Translations under genes and position numbers: made by a program
DNA from: Lindgomyces ingoldianus
Taxonomy: Eukaryota > Ascomycota > Dothideomycetes > Pleosporales > Lindgomycetaceae
DNA: 64,000 nucleotides
Direction: 5' to 3'
NCBI RefSeq assembly: GCF_010093535.1
Contig: NW_022985201.1
Location: forward strand, 372,623-436,622
Shown: piece after piece, positions 21,816-34,000 of the stretch
Layout of the letters: each line of letters starts with the position of its first letter
Numbering within the stretch: the stretch's first letter is position 1
Notes under the pieces: model-generated
Told to the model about the DNA's origin: nothing
The model's database searches: none
What the model saw: the letters and a program-made list of their open reading frames with translations, nothing else

Positions 21816-24800
21816 TCACAGCTTCGCCCCACCCTCCATAAACTCGCCCAAATCTTTTACAGGCTTTACACCGGTACTCATCTGCAGCCCAGCTTTCCAA
21901 ATATGCACATCTTTAATCTGCACAGGTCCACCCACCGCCTTCTCTACCGCCAACCCCAAAGCCGCTTTCGCTTCATCAAGAACCTTATCCACAACCTCTT
22001 TCCCAAGCTTCAAGTCCTCGGAAAGATGCGCCAATAGAGCGTTTGAGACAGCATCGCCTGTCTTCAAAGACTCTGGGTCGAACGCCAGAGGTAGGAGCCT
22101 GGTACGAAGTTTTTCGGTGTTAGGGGTGATGTTTTCTGCGGCAAGAATGGTGGATACGGTCTGGATGGCTTGCAATTTGTGTTCTTCTGCGGTTGATTCT
22201 TTGGGTTTGGCTTGCGCAACAAGATGTACGCTGAGCTTTGCGCGGGATGTGGAGCGTGGGCTGATGTAGTGGGTGAAGAAGTCAATGAGGTGTTGCTTGG
22301 AGAGGGGTTCGATGTGTTTGACGTCTTCGTCGGCTGTTCAAAGCATTAGTATGCATACATTAGCTCAGCCCGCCTCGCCTAACGGGAAAGGAGGGAAGAA
22401 GTCACGTACCTTTCAAAAAATCATAAGTATCACTAAAAATATGGCTCCAAAACCTCGAGGTTTCCTGCGCAAGATTTTTCAGCTTCTCCAACCTCTTATT
22501 AACCACAGCACGCTTATGACCTTCAAACTCATCCTCCTTCATCTCATGTAGCATTTTCTCGAAACTCGTCAAGAAGTGCTCGATACGCCCCTCCAAGTAT
22601 TGACAGTCTTTCTCTGATTGTATCAAGATTCGGTATCCAGCCCAAGTATCCGTAAAGGTGCCGCCTGAGAAAACAACATAGCCAAGCTGCTCAATGGTCC
22701 GCAATTGATTGAACGCTGGCTCGTCTGTCATTTGTGCGAGAAGGAGGATCTTCGCTCGTAGATCCCGGTCCGCGCTATTTCCAATATAGAGGCTATACTC
22801 AATGCAGTGATTCACATTCGCCGGGTCCTTTAGCTGCCGCTCATGCACGTAACTACTGCCGGGCGGAAATATCAAGGTCCTTCGAATAGGTAACTGGCTC
22901 GGCGAAAGCTTCTTGGGCTTTATGGTCTTTTCTACGAGATCAGTAATCTGTAGCGCCTCCTCTTTATATAGGTTTCCATGGGCCATTACTTCAATATGGC
23001 ATTGAGCGAGGATTTGGGGGTAGAATTGCTGGACATCCTGGGCCGAGATCCCTTCAAGCTCTTTCAGTAGTTCATCTGTTAGAAAAGCCTTTTCATTCTT
23101 GAGAAAGCGGGAGAAAGTTCCAATTTGATGGAATGGTTGGCCAAAATCCCAGTTCCGGAAACCGCGGGTTAGACGGTCTTGGAGGATTTTGAAGCGATCC
23201 TCCCGGGCTTCTAGATCTCGAATTGAAACAAGAACCTTCTCGAGCAGAACGTGAAGTTTATCGTTGTAACCCTGTACAGTAATCGACAAGCCAGTGCTGT
23301 GGGTGCTGAAATCATAGACAAGCCCCGAAATATCTGCATCGTAAGAGTATTCTACTAGGGCATCGTTGACTAGATCGCGATACAAAGCGCTCATAGCTGT
23401 CGTCCTTGCAGTGAGGTGTGGGAGAGGAGTTCGTAAGTAAATTTGGACATTGGCCTTCGGAACCCAGAACTGGTCATCCTTCTTATACCAAGTCCGTACA
23501 TTCTCATCATTCCGTATCAGCTTCGGTACTTTCAGTGGCTCGTCTACCTCTTTCTTCTCCACCTCGAGTCGGTTTGGGATGAACTCGTTCTTGTGCGGGA
23601 AATGCAGATCTGCCGGTCGCTCCTTTGCAGAATTCTCAAAAGCATGCTTGATCTCGGTAAGGAAATCTCCTGGAATCTTTTCGCTCGTGTACTCTGTTCC
23701 ATACCACTTTTCTTTCTTGTCCCACCCACCCGGGAATTCTTGGCTAACAATGTTCAACCTAAAGTTATCCGGCCGAAGGTAGGTCATGGCTTGGCTAATT
23801 GCTTCAGCGTCAAATTTCCTAATGACGGCTGGTCCGCTAAGCAACATTTTGCGATCGTAAGGTTTCTGCATTACACTGCCTAAAGCACTTGTCGTCCTGC
23901 TCGGTGGGCTTTTCTGCTTAAATCTGAAGTCTACTTCGCTCATTCGGATCTGTTCTTCGACAACCCATTTCTGTGGAGGTTGCGCCCGAATCATGGCGAT
24001 ATACTGAAAGATGACTTTTGTAACTTCCTTGTAGTGCGTTAGTCCGTCTTCTGTGAGCTTGACATTGATGTTAAAGAGTCCAGAGCCAGGACACATTGAT
24101 GAGCCCCCTGCTCCGAGACCATTTGCCCAGCCTTTCGCCTTGATATATGCAAGTATACTTCCAGGTCCTTCATGTCCAATAAGGTGGCTGAGATATCTTG
24201 ACGGATGTGATTCGTATAAGTCCTCTTCGTCACGGTACAAGAACGACAGCTCTAGTGACCGTGATTGAAAGACTGGGCGCGCAAATGTTTGGGTCAATAG
24301 TTCATTCTCCGTGTACACAGATACATTGTCCCACCGCTTTCGTGGCAGATCCTTGTTCGGCACTTTTGAGAATATCTCATCTGCCCATTCTTCTAATGTG
24401 TCCAAGCTCTCACGTCCAAGGATAACCAATTTCATCCTATTTGCGGAGTAGTGAGTAGAGTAGAACTTGATAAATTCATCTCTGATCTTAACGCCCCTTG
24501 CAATGGGGTCATCGTGAAGGGTTTTCCAGCTACCTGTTGAGAAATGACAGTATGGATGGTTCGGATTCGACAATGCCTTGTTAAGCTGGTGCAATCTCCA
24601 AGAATCACTTTGTAGGTTCTTCTTGTTTTCTGAGTCTACAGCTTTGATTTCGCGATCCACTGTGTCCTCTAAAAACAAAGGTGCGACGAAGAATTGGCCA
24701 AAGCGGTCAAGTGCTCCCCAAAGAGGTGACTCGTCTTTCAAGGTTGGCAGGCTTTCCTGTGTGGCGTTCGGTGACGGTGCTTTGCTGTTTGTAGGTGTCG

Positions 24801-25574
24801 ATAAGGAAGCGGCGAGCTCGAAGTAATAGTTTGTTGATGTTGATGCCGTATACGCGTTAGAGTGTCCCGAATGAGCGTTTAGATATTGATTGTAGGCATT
24901 CTCTTTAGGGTACTAGGTGTCCTTGTTAGTCTGTGTATTAAATCCATTGTGCATTCGCGAATTCTAATATTCTTCAAAGCAAACTGCCATAACTAAGATA
25001 ATAGAGCTTGTTCTATAGAAATAGTTGAGGGGTTTGCACCTAGGGACATGTGGTCTAGACTCACCTTTTCTGTTCCCATGAACAACAGGTGCTCTACCGC
25101 ATGCGCAATTCCTGGCATATCCTCCGCATCGCTGAAACTGCCCACGTTGACATCTAGGGCAGCACTGGCCTTGTCCGTTTTGGCGTCATGTATTAGCAGC
25201 ACCTCGAGTTTGTTCCGCAGTGTAATGATTCTATACGCCCGGTCATCCAGTGCCGGGCGCTCCAAATCCTCTATGCGCTCGCGTGCGACGCCCCGGTTGA
25301 GACTCTCGCTCATCCTAGTTGCCGGTTGGGCTGATTGATGCAGTAAAGTGGTGAATGAGCGGTGGTAAGGGAAACGTATGGCTGGAGAAGGGCGGAGTCT
25401 GCGGATTTTGTAGCCCGAGGGTAGTGGCCGTGGACGTGTGGCAAAGATATAGGCAGCTGAGCGGTAACAGGCAGCTGAGAGACGCGAAATCGACGGTACA
25501 CCCGGTGACCGTAACCACGGTAAGCATAGAGCGGTAAATGCACAATGAGAGTGAGCCGCTTGATATCTGTTCAT
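21816..25574 (-). CDS. M16 zinc metallopeptidase, Ste23/insulin-degrading-enzyme-like, 3 exons
   Basis: A large inverzincin peptidase; family members degrade peptides inside a closed chamber, and yeast Ste23 contributes to a-factor processing. Exons 25065-25574, 22410-24912 and 21816-22333 join in frame to 1176 aa; introns are 152 and 76 nt. The zinc motif HAVEHLLFMGTEK gives His158, Glu161 and His162, with the distal ligand probably Glu265 in REIKAVDSE. YPKENAYNQYLNAHSGHSNA begins exon 2, and the anchor-like FRNWDFGQPFHQIGTF and EQLGYVVFSGGTF are present. A ~25-residue low-complexity insert (TPTNSKAPSPNATQES) follows the first conserved block. The N-terminal 87 residues are Arg/Ser/Pro-rich without acids and could be a mitochondrial presequence; Met88 (25313) is the alternative start and gives a 1089-aa cytosolic form. 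All catalytic residues are present. Confidence 0.93.
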
Positions 25575-25816
25575 TCACGGGGGTCGACAGCCAAGGGAGA
25601 CTGTGTGGAGTGTGGCAATAGCGACGGCAAAGCCGAAGACAAACGTCAAGTAGATCTGGGAGGCTCTGTGGGGTGACGCGGCAAGCAGCAGAGTTGTCGA
25701 TAACCAACTGACTGGTTGGGCGAGGCTGGGCAATTTAGAGGGCGAGAGGAGGTCGAGATGGTATTGAGGCTCAATAATGCATCCGGTCTCCTGGTACCGA
25801 TGCCGACGAAGTCCCC
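25575..25816. promoter_or_regulatory. Shared divergent promoter region (M16 peptidase / EthD gene)
   Basis: Only 242 bp separate the two divergent start codons (or about 580 bp if the internal starts are used), so both genes probably share this control region. No specific motif is claimed. Confidence 0.4.
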
Positions 25817-26432
25817 ATGAGCACAAACTGGGGTCAGCCCTGCCACTCTTCCTGTCGCATCGCATCCTGCACGCACATCCGTGAATCGGACATCATGGTG
25901 CCCAAAGCCTTTGAAGCAGGTTATCCGAACACTGTCGGTTTTCGAAAGGTTGTCAAAGCTACTATTCTCGTCAAAAAGAAGGAAGGCATGTCCGATGAGG
26001 CCTTCATTGAGTACTACAACAGCGTGCATGCTCAGCGAGCCGTTCCGATTCTACAACGTCATGAGATAATAAGTTATAACCTTGTATTGCTACCCTTCTA
26101 ATTCTTGACCCTGTTCGGATAGGGGTTCAACTGTGTCCTCGAATTGCGGTTGTAACTCGAGAGCGCTAATCCGTAAGATGAATTAGACTTACCATCTGAA
26201 TCGCGATAGGAAGATGATCCAAGACATTATGCACAATAAGGCGAAGCTACTGGACTACGATGCCATCTGCACGTTTGTGTTTCCGAATTACATGGCTCTG
26301 GCTAAGTTTCTGTACGATAAAGATGGTGCGGAGCTCAACGGAGACCACGAGAACTTCATGGACGACAGTCAGATGCGGATGATGGTTGGCGACGAGTACA
26401 TGTTAATCGAGAATGGAGAGAAAGTGGGGTGA
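25817..26432 (+). CDS. EthD-domain protein, 2 exons
   Basis: A dimeric alpha-beta barrel protein of the EthD type; relatives take part in ether degradation or polyketide-related oxidations, but many fungal members have no known role. Exons 25817-26083 and 26187-26432 join in phase 0 to 170 aa. Domain pieces: VVKATILVKKKEGMSDEAFI, EYYNSVHAQRAVPILQRHEI, then in exon 2 TYHLNRDRKMIQDIM, LLDYDAICTFVF and MVGDEYMLIENGEKVG. The usual EthD pattern of K-x-G-[ML]-[ST]-x-E-x-F, followed by Y-x-x-x-H, is intact. An internal Met (residue 27, 25895) is an equally possible start, because the first 26 residues are Cys/Ser-rich and not obviously part of the fold. It ends 79 bp from the converging MPP6-like gene. 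Confidence 0.82.
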
Positions 26433-26511
26433 TCAGTAATTCATAGAAGAGGAGACTAGAGAATCAAAACCCCGGGTATCTAATATTTCTCTGTGAATTG
26501 CTTATGTTGGT

Positions 26512-27408
26512 TCACCGCCGACCCCTGCCTCTGCCTCTTCCAGCAGAGCCTCGAGGAGCCTTTGGCTGCAGACAGTCCCTATTTATGTGTCCTTGTTTTC
26601 CACAATTGTAGCACGTCATGCTATTATTCCCACGCCCGCCGCTACTCAATCCGCCCGAAATCGAAGTGAGACCACCGAGATCCATGTCTTCGTCAATCTT
26701 GAAGGGCGCTCGTTTGGGAGGCTCTTTCTTCTGAGTCTTTCGAGCTTCACGTGACTTCGGAGCAGCCTCACGCTTCGTCTCTCGTATGAGTGCTGCAGTT
26801 GCATCCTCCGAATCACAGTCATCGGACTCAGATTTTGAGTCAGAATCCGACCCGGAACCCTCGGTCGCAGTCGACGTCTGAAGAGCGTCAGCATTCCCTC
26901 TCAGTTGAACTCCAGTCAGACATGCCTCCTTCTTCACACCCCCCCCAAATTGCATCCTGACCGGCTTCATTTCGCCCTCATCGCTCTCATCATCATCCGC
27001 ATCAATGGCCGCAAACCCTGCATACGCGACACTCATTGCTTGGGGTCTAGATATCTCTTGTAGGTCCTTGAAGCTCAACACCCATTTTGTCTCGCCGGCT
27101 TTCGCAGCAGCCTTGTCAAGCGCATTTTGCCTTTTTTTCTCCTCTGCTGCAAGTGCGGCTTGTATGGTTTCGTGATCTGGAGTGTACAGGGGACCTGGAG
27201 CGGGGGTGACGTCAGATACACGAATGCGTTTCGATAGTGGTCCATTCGGTGTCGATAGACCTGAATATGTAGTTTTAGCAGCAGAGCGCTGCATGAACTT
27301 GAAGTCGCATCAGCAACATTTGGACATAATAGCCACTAACGAATGTCTCTTTACCTTCATTGTCATGAGCCGACTCGACATTGTCTTCGGTGTGTTTGAG
27401 GCTGACAT
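26512..27408 (-). CDS. MPP6-like nuclear exosome cofactor with C-terminal CCHC zinc knuckle, 2 exons
   Basis: MPP6 proteins bind the nuclear RNA exosome and help recruit the Mtr4 helicase. Exons 27355-27408 and 26512-27297 join in frame to 279 aa; the 57-nt intron splits the signature. The spliced start, TMSSRLMTMKFMQRSAAK (about residues 9-26), matches the MPP6 N-terminal motif, and ETKWVLSFKDLQE further on resembles its second conserved patch. The middle is acidic and Ser-rich (SGSDSDSKSESDDCDSED). Near the C-terminus is one CCHC knuckle, CYNCGKQGHINRDC (247-260), followed by an RG-rich tail (GSAGRGRGRGRR). Knuckle and RG tail suggest RNA binding. Human and yeast MPP6 lack the knuckle, as far as I know. 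It is convergent with the EthD gene. Confidence 0.8.
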
Positions 27409-27621
27409 GGTGGACTAGATATGAATAAACGCAAGCTATAGGATTAATTAAAGTGAGGATATGCAGGTGGGTATTAAGACTTCCAAGGTAGGAGTGCAGT
27501 GGCGCTCCGACTTCTTCGAGCCTGAAATGGAGGAAGCAGCGATCAATCCAGAAAGTTTAGCGCTTGGTCCACTGCCAAGATCGCCGCGATATCAATGATC
27601 CGGTAGGGCTAAAATTCAGTA
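27409..27621. other. Right border of the gene island
   Basis: Promoter and 5' flank of the MPP6-like gene. It ends at the TA (27620-27621) that precedes the terminus of Fot1-like element B, after which GC content collapses. Confidence 0.5.
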
Positions 27622-27849
27622 CCATGTTTTAGCGCGTAATGCACGGCCTCGCGTAATGCACAATTTTAGCAATCAGCGCCTTTCACTTTTAAAGCTCTAG
27701 AGACTTACATAAATTATAAGTTATATAGATTTTTTATTATAATACTAATTAAATGCTATAAATTCTATTTCTAGTAATAATTTACATGTAATACTTTATA
27801 AAAAGGTTAATTTACCTACTATGTTAAGTTCTACTTAATGCTAGCTCTC

Positions 27850-28167
27850 TGTCACGATTGTGCACGAGTAAGGTTATAGAGCTTCACAGAGGTCTAGTTT
27901 AATTACTACGTGAGGTATTATAGTAGGTACAAGACATTATGTAAGGAATAGGAAAGTTTAAAAAAAAATTAGTAATTAAATACTTAGCTTAAAAGTCTAA
28001 GCACTTTAGGTATAAATTAAGCCTATTTTAAGTTTAGTTAGTGTTAAAGCAGTTTATGCTTAAGTTTATATCTATGTTATGTTATATTTATATTAGACGT
28101 GCACTAATAATACTCTAGTACACGTCTAATACAGTTATGTCTAGGATCTAAAGAGGATACTGTAATA
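27850..28167 (-). repeat. Gypsy-1 copy 1, left LTR
   Basis: 318 bp. The outer end (TGTCACGATTGTGCACG) is unmutated; the inner end is changed to GATACTGTAATA by transitions. Confidence 0.9.
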
Positions 28168-30426
28168 GTACCCCCCCCCTTATTAAAAAAAGAATTCTTT
28201 ATATTAGTAGTTTTAGCATTAAGTTATTTTTATTAAAGTATAAGTTTAGTTTAAATAAGTATTAGGTATAAAATTAAGTTACTATAAAGTTTTTTTCTAA
28301 GGCTTTTATAAGTTTCTATAACAGTTTATTATATTTAGTTTATTTTATAAGGTATTTATAAATATGTTTTTTTTTATTAAACTAGATCTATTTAACATCT
28401 TTTATAACATATTCTAGTTTATTATTTATAATAATAAGTTTAGGTAGTAGGTTTAGCTATCTAAGTAGATAGTTAGATTTAAAGGCTACTTAGCGCAGTA
28501 ATAATACGTGGAACACAGAGTGTATCTTTATGCTGTTAGGTAGAATTAATTAGTAAGTATATAATAAGACTATATAAGCTACTATAAAGAAGCTAAAGTT
28601 TTTCTAATTAAGTTTTTTTAATTATTAGTTTATTTAAATATTTCTAGTGTCTAGCTAGACCTTCTTACTAGCTGTATACGCAGGGGCAGAGGTTTAAAAT
28701 TAGTTTACATACTCTTATTAAAAAGCTTAAGCCTATATAAGCTTTTTATAAATATATTTAAATATATTTTAAATTTTATTAATAAGTTTATTTATATTTA
28801 TTACTTATATAAATTAATAAGTTAGTTAAAAGGTATTTATAAGTAGTTTAAATTCTATTTAAAGGTAGTATTTATAGTTTACTAAAAACAAAGATACTTA
28901 TGTTAATTTAGATATTATGTTATTAGCTTTAAACTATGCTATAGCTAACTATTTTACCTAGTTATCTTACTAGTAGTTTATGTATACTTATAAGACTTAT
29001 TTTATTATAGTGTTTATGTTCTTAGTCTAGCTATTAGTCTCTAGGTAAAAAGCTATAAATAGATAAAAGATAATTTAGAGCTATTTATAAAGTTTATTCT
29101 AGAAGGCTAAAACAAACTGTGTACCTCTGTCTAATATAATTATATTAGGCAGGCTATAGTAAACTTATACATATTAGTAGAATAACTAGGCTATATTAGG
29201 GGCAGTTATAGAGGAATATAGTATTAAGTGTTAATACTTAGTTAAGTAATTAACAACTACTATAATATTTATATACCCTTTAAATAAAAGTAAGTTTATA
29301 ATAAAATTAATTAATATATCTTTCTAAGCTTATTTAGAGATTAGAAGTAGTTTAAGTAGGCTATTATACCTTTTTTAAAAAGCTTTTACTTTACAGCAAG
29401 TATAGCAACATAATATATATTAGCATATAGTATAGAACATGCAGGGCTAGTAGTACTCTCTTTGTAGTAGGTTAAGAGTCTTTTCTCTACCTAAGTGTCT
29501 TTTAATAAGTAAGTTATATATAATTTAAAGTAGTTTAATTCTTAGTTTATTAGAATTAAAAATTATAAGTTAGTTATAGTAATATAGCTTACTATTTTAG
29601 TTTTTATAGTTAGCTAGTGTTACCTTCTTTAACTAACTAGCGCTGTTTTAAAGTAGGTTTAAAGTTTTTTAGATAAATTTATTATTTAGATACTTATTAG
29701 TAATAATTTAATTAATAATTTAATTTATTTTATTTAAGTTAAGGTCTAAAAATAGCTTAAGTTAAAGTAGAGTTTAATATTAAGCTTTTTACACTTTTTT
29801 TTAAGTAGGGATGTTTTAGAATTACTTTATAAAAGCATCTAGTTTCTCTCTATTTTAACTAAAATAATAAGTAATCTTAAAATTAAAATAAGATAAGTAT
29901 TTAAACTAATAAGCTTATTAGTAGCTAAGTTATTTTATAGTTATAAAGTACTATAAGTTCTTATAGTTAGATAAGACCTATATTAGATGCGCTGCACCTT
30001 CTAGTTTAGGTTGCTATTATTTAAAGCAGTGTACTATAGTAAGTAATTTTTTATTATAGATTTTATAATTACCTTCTGTAAGACTTATTCTTTTTAAAAA
30101 GTATATAATAGGCCTAATAGTCTTATCTAGCTTAGTCTAAAAAAAAACTCCTGCTACTACATAGTCTAAGACATTAGCTTTTATAAGTATTAGTAGTTTA
30201 AAGTTAAAGTAGTAGAGTATTAAAGCTTTAGTAAAGGCTTTTTTTAGCTAGTTAAAAAACTATTAGTAATTTAAGTTAAAGTTAAATTAAACTTTTTTTT
30301 TAGTAAGTGTAATTATAAGGCTTACTAGCTATAAAAAGTTATTAATAAATTATTAGTAAAAGTTAGTAAATTTTATAAAAGCTTAAACATTCTTTATATT
30401 CTTTAAGTATTGCTAATCTAGCATAG

Positions 30427-31036
30427 TGTTACAATCCTTACTCCGCGGGAATGGTGTTTTGCGGAGTACAACGGCCTATGTGGGTGTTAATAGAGAGGGG
30501 TGAGAACTTAGCTAGATCAGGTGTACAGTCTGTTAAGCAGAGTAAAGGATGGTCAGGGTTTATAAAGGCAGGCTGTAGTTTGTCCCTTTTAGCTGTATAG
30601 ATAGCTAGGTTTTTACTAGTTAGGTAAACAAAGGTTAGAGGTATATATATTATAAGATATACAAGGCAGCTTAATTTTCTTTAGAAAGGAGTTAAGCTTC
30701 TTAGTTTATTATAAAAAATAAACTAAACATTAATTATAACCTTCTAACTATAGTTAGGATTAAGACTATATACATAGGGTTTGCATGCGTTTGCATGCAT
30801 TGCATGCGTTGCATGCAGTGTCTGCTTCTACCTGCAACGCCTGCACTGCCTGTGATGTCCTTAGTCCTTATTAGACAGTGCATTCTGCTAAGGTTTTATC
30901 TATAAAGTAGAGCTATTCTTTCTCTGTTTAGTTATAAGGTCTACTAATTGCAGGGTTAACTGTTTTCTATCTAATGTGTGTAGAGTTGTGTGTAATAGTA
31001 AGCTAAGTTCCTACAGCCTGTCTGTTAGCTATAACA
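30427..31036 (-). repeat. Gypsy-2 nested copy, left LTR
   Basis: 610 bp, TG...CA. It contains a cluster of four TTGCATGC-type units at about 30781-30815. Confidence 0.92.
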
Positions 31037-34000
31037 CGCAGGCTCCCCTTCTAGTTAGCGTCCTTGCTGTTATGTTTTTCCTGTTGTAAGCATTAGGTTT
31101 TCTTTTTAACTAGTGCGTGTCCTTTAGTAAATGCCTAATGTATGCTTATCCTTTTTAACTATGCCTTATTAGGTTTCTTGTCTTTCTGCTGTTAATTGTT
31201 GCCTTTGTACTGTTGCCTATCTTAATCCTTATTGTTGTACAAAAATGCGTCCTTGTGGTCCTTGCTGTTTGCATAGTACTCCCTGCGTGATGTCCTTGTT
31301 GTCAGACAAGTGTGTGGAATGCGTGCAAAAGGGTGGTTGCTGCAATGCTTTTGTTTCTAATGCAGCCTAGGATTGTTTAGAGCGTGAGAAGCAGAAGTTG
31401 CGCAGGGAGCTAGAGGCAGCAACAGAGAAGGAGATAAGAGAAAAGGAGAGGAAAATGTAAAAGTAAGCTAAATCTCTAAGGCGTCTTTAGTTTTTTATAG
31501 CTTAGCAAGAACAGGTTTAGAAACAGCTAAAAGTGTTAGAGAATTAAAAGGCAAAGTATCTAGAAAAAGACCTCTTATTACTAGATAAACTTAAAGTGCT
31601 TAAGGTAGAGGCAGTAGGCCTCTCTCCTTCTTAGCCCGCCTTAAAAGGTTAGGGGCCTTCCACATTACAGCTAGCTAATGCTGCAGTTATTTTAGCTAAC
31701 AAAGGTGTCTTCTAGTTAAAGGAACTTTTGCCTAAGTAGTTTAACTTAAAAGGCGCAAGTAATACTCCTATAGCGCCTTCTAGGTGTTCTACAGGTTTGT
31801 GATAGGTTCCTAAGTGTTTTTATAAGTTAGAAATCTAACCTACTTTATTAAGTAGTAGTTCCCTTCTTTATCTAAAATTTTTTTAACTTTGTATTTAAGT
31901 TCTTTTTTATTCTATCCTTAGGTTGCTAACAGAATACTTTTAAGTGCTAGTTCTAGTTTAAAGACGTGGAACTATAGGAAAATTTTTATATCCTTTAGTA
32001 GTTTAAGTTTGCATGCCTCTAGGCAAGTTTAAATAACTTTATAAGGTCCTATTTATTTTTTAGCTAGCTTTTGTGCTAGTTAGAGGTTCTTAAGATTTAT
32101 AGTATCTAAATATATGTAATTATAAGGATGTATTTCTAGTGCTATTTATTAGTGTTAGTTTATAGATGTTTCTATAGCTTCTGCTGCAGACTAAGCTTCC
32201 TTACTTAACTTTTAATAGATTTCTAACAGTTGTGTTGTCTAGCTTAGGGCTTCTAGTAGGTCTGTTAGCTGGGTTCTAGAGAGCCTGTACTGGTGTGGGT
32301 ATCTAAAGTTTGCCTTGTACGGGGTTATTTTAGTTGCGGAAGATTGTGTAGTGTTAATAGCTAACTGTGCTATTAGCAACTATTCAGGCTAATCTGTTTG
32401 TTTGTACAAGATGTATTTTTGTAGGTACTTTTCTATTTCTGCGTTTATTTGTTCTGTTTGTCTATCTGTCTAGGGATAGTAAGCTGTGGAGAGTTTGTAA
32501 GTTATTTTAAGATATTAGATTATAGTTGTCTAGTATTTGCTAGTAAAGAGTTTGTCTCTGTTTAAGATTATAATTTACAGGCATTTATAAGTTATAAAAA
32601 GGTTTTTCTTTAATTTAAACATAAATTCTTTTATAGTTATGCTTTTTTCTATTGCCTATATAAGAACAAACTTTATAGTTTTATTAACTACTACTATAAT
32701 TATGTTGCAAAGTCTTTCTGTGCTAGGTTTACGTGAGGGTAGTAGTCCTGTTATAAAGTCTATTGTTATTATAGTCTAGGGTTGCTCTAGTGCTATAATT
32801 AGTTAAAGTTGTCTATATAGTTTATGTCTTTAAGAGTTGTTCTTATTACAAATGTTGTATTCTTGCAGTACCTTAGTACATAAGTATTTTAATTATAAGA
32901 TATTTCTAGAGATTACTTCTTTTACTTTCTTTTAAAGCAATCCTATTCTAGGATAGCTAAACATTAGGGCCTTATAATACTTTTTAATAAGGTTTTTTTA
33001 TTCTTATTTAGTAATTATTAGGGAGCAGATTAGTCCTTTAGGTTCTAGTCTGTTATATATTAGGCCCTAGTTAGTTTCCTTAAAGATTGCAAATTCTTCT
33101 GTGTCTTCCTCTAGTTTGTTAAAATAGTTAGAACGTCTGCTAAGGACATCTACTTATTAGTTACTGCTTCTAGGGACGTGTTTAATAATAAAATTAAACT
33201 ATGCTAACTCTATTGCCTATTATACATGCATTAGGGAGAGTTTCTTTGTTGTTAAGAAGGTTACTAGGTTAGCATAGTTAGTATATATAATAAATTATTA
33301 TCTAAGCCCTTATAACTTAACTTTCTAATTTCTGTAAGCGTTAACTATAGCTTTAAGTTCTTTGTCTAGTATAGTATACTTTTGTTCTGCAGGGGCGAAC
33401 TTTGCTAAATAGTATGCTACAGGGTGCTAGTAGCTGTTCTCTTATTTCTGTAGAAGGGCGGCTTCTTTAGCTTATTTTAAAGCGTTAGTGTGTACCTTAG
33501 TTTTAAGCGTTAGGTTATACATTTAAAGGACTAGGTAACTAGTAATAATTTTTTTTAACTCTTTAAAAGATTTATTTATTTTAGTTATCTATTAGAACTT
33601 GTGTAATGCCTTTTCTTTTGTTATAGCGTTAGTAAGTAGAAGTGCTATCTTAGAATAGTCCTTAATTATCCTTTATACGTATCCTGTTAGTCTAAGAAAT
33701 CCTCTAATTTTAGTAATAGATTTAGGGACTAGCTATTTAAGTACTTTAGTTACTTTCTTTAGGTCTATCTTTATCTAGTCCTAGTTTATAATAAATCCTA
33801 AGTATTCTATTTCTTGTACATTGAATTCGCATTTTTCTAGTTAGAGGTGTAGGCTGTATTGCCTGAGGCGCTCTAGTACAAGTTTTACTTTTAATATGTA
33901 GTTGTTGCAGCTTTCTTTTGTATATATTAGTATGTCATTAAGGTATACTAGTACAAATATGTTAAGGTACAGGTTTAAGGCTGTGTTAATAACTCTTTAA

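Noticed and set aside
23443..23883. Plus-strand frames inside the M16 peptidase gene
   Set aside because: They are antisense to a conserved 2.5-kb exon and have no independent support.
5714..26432. Secondary-metabolite gene cluster (oxidase, SDR, EthD)
   Set aside because: There is no polyketide synthase, peptide synthetase, terpene cyclase or pathway regulator, and these genes are interleaved with housekeeping genes.
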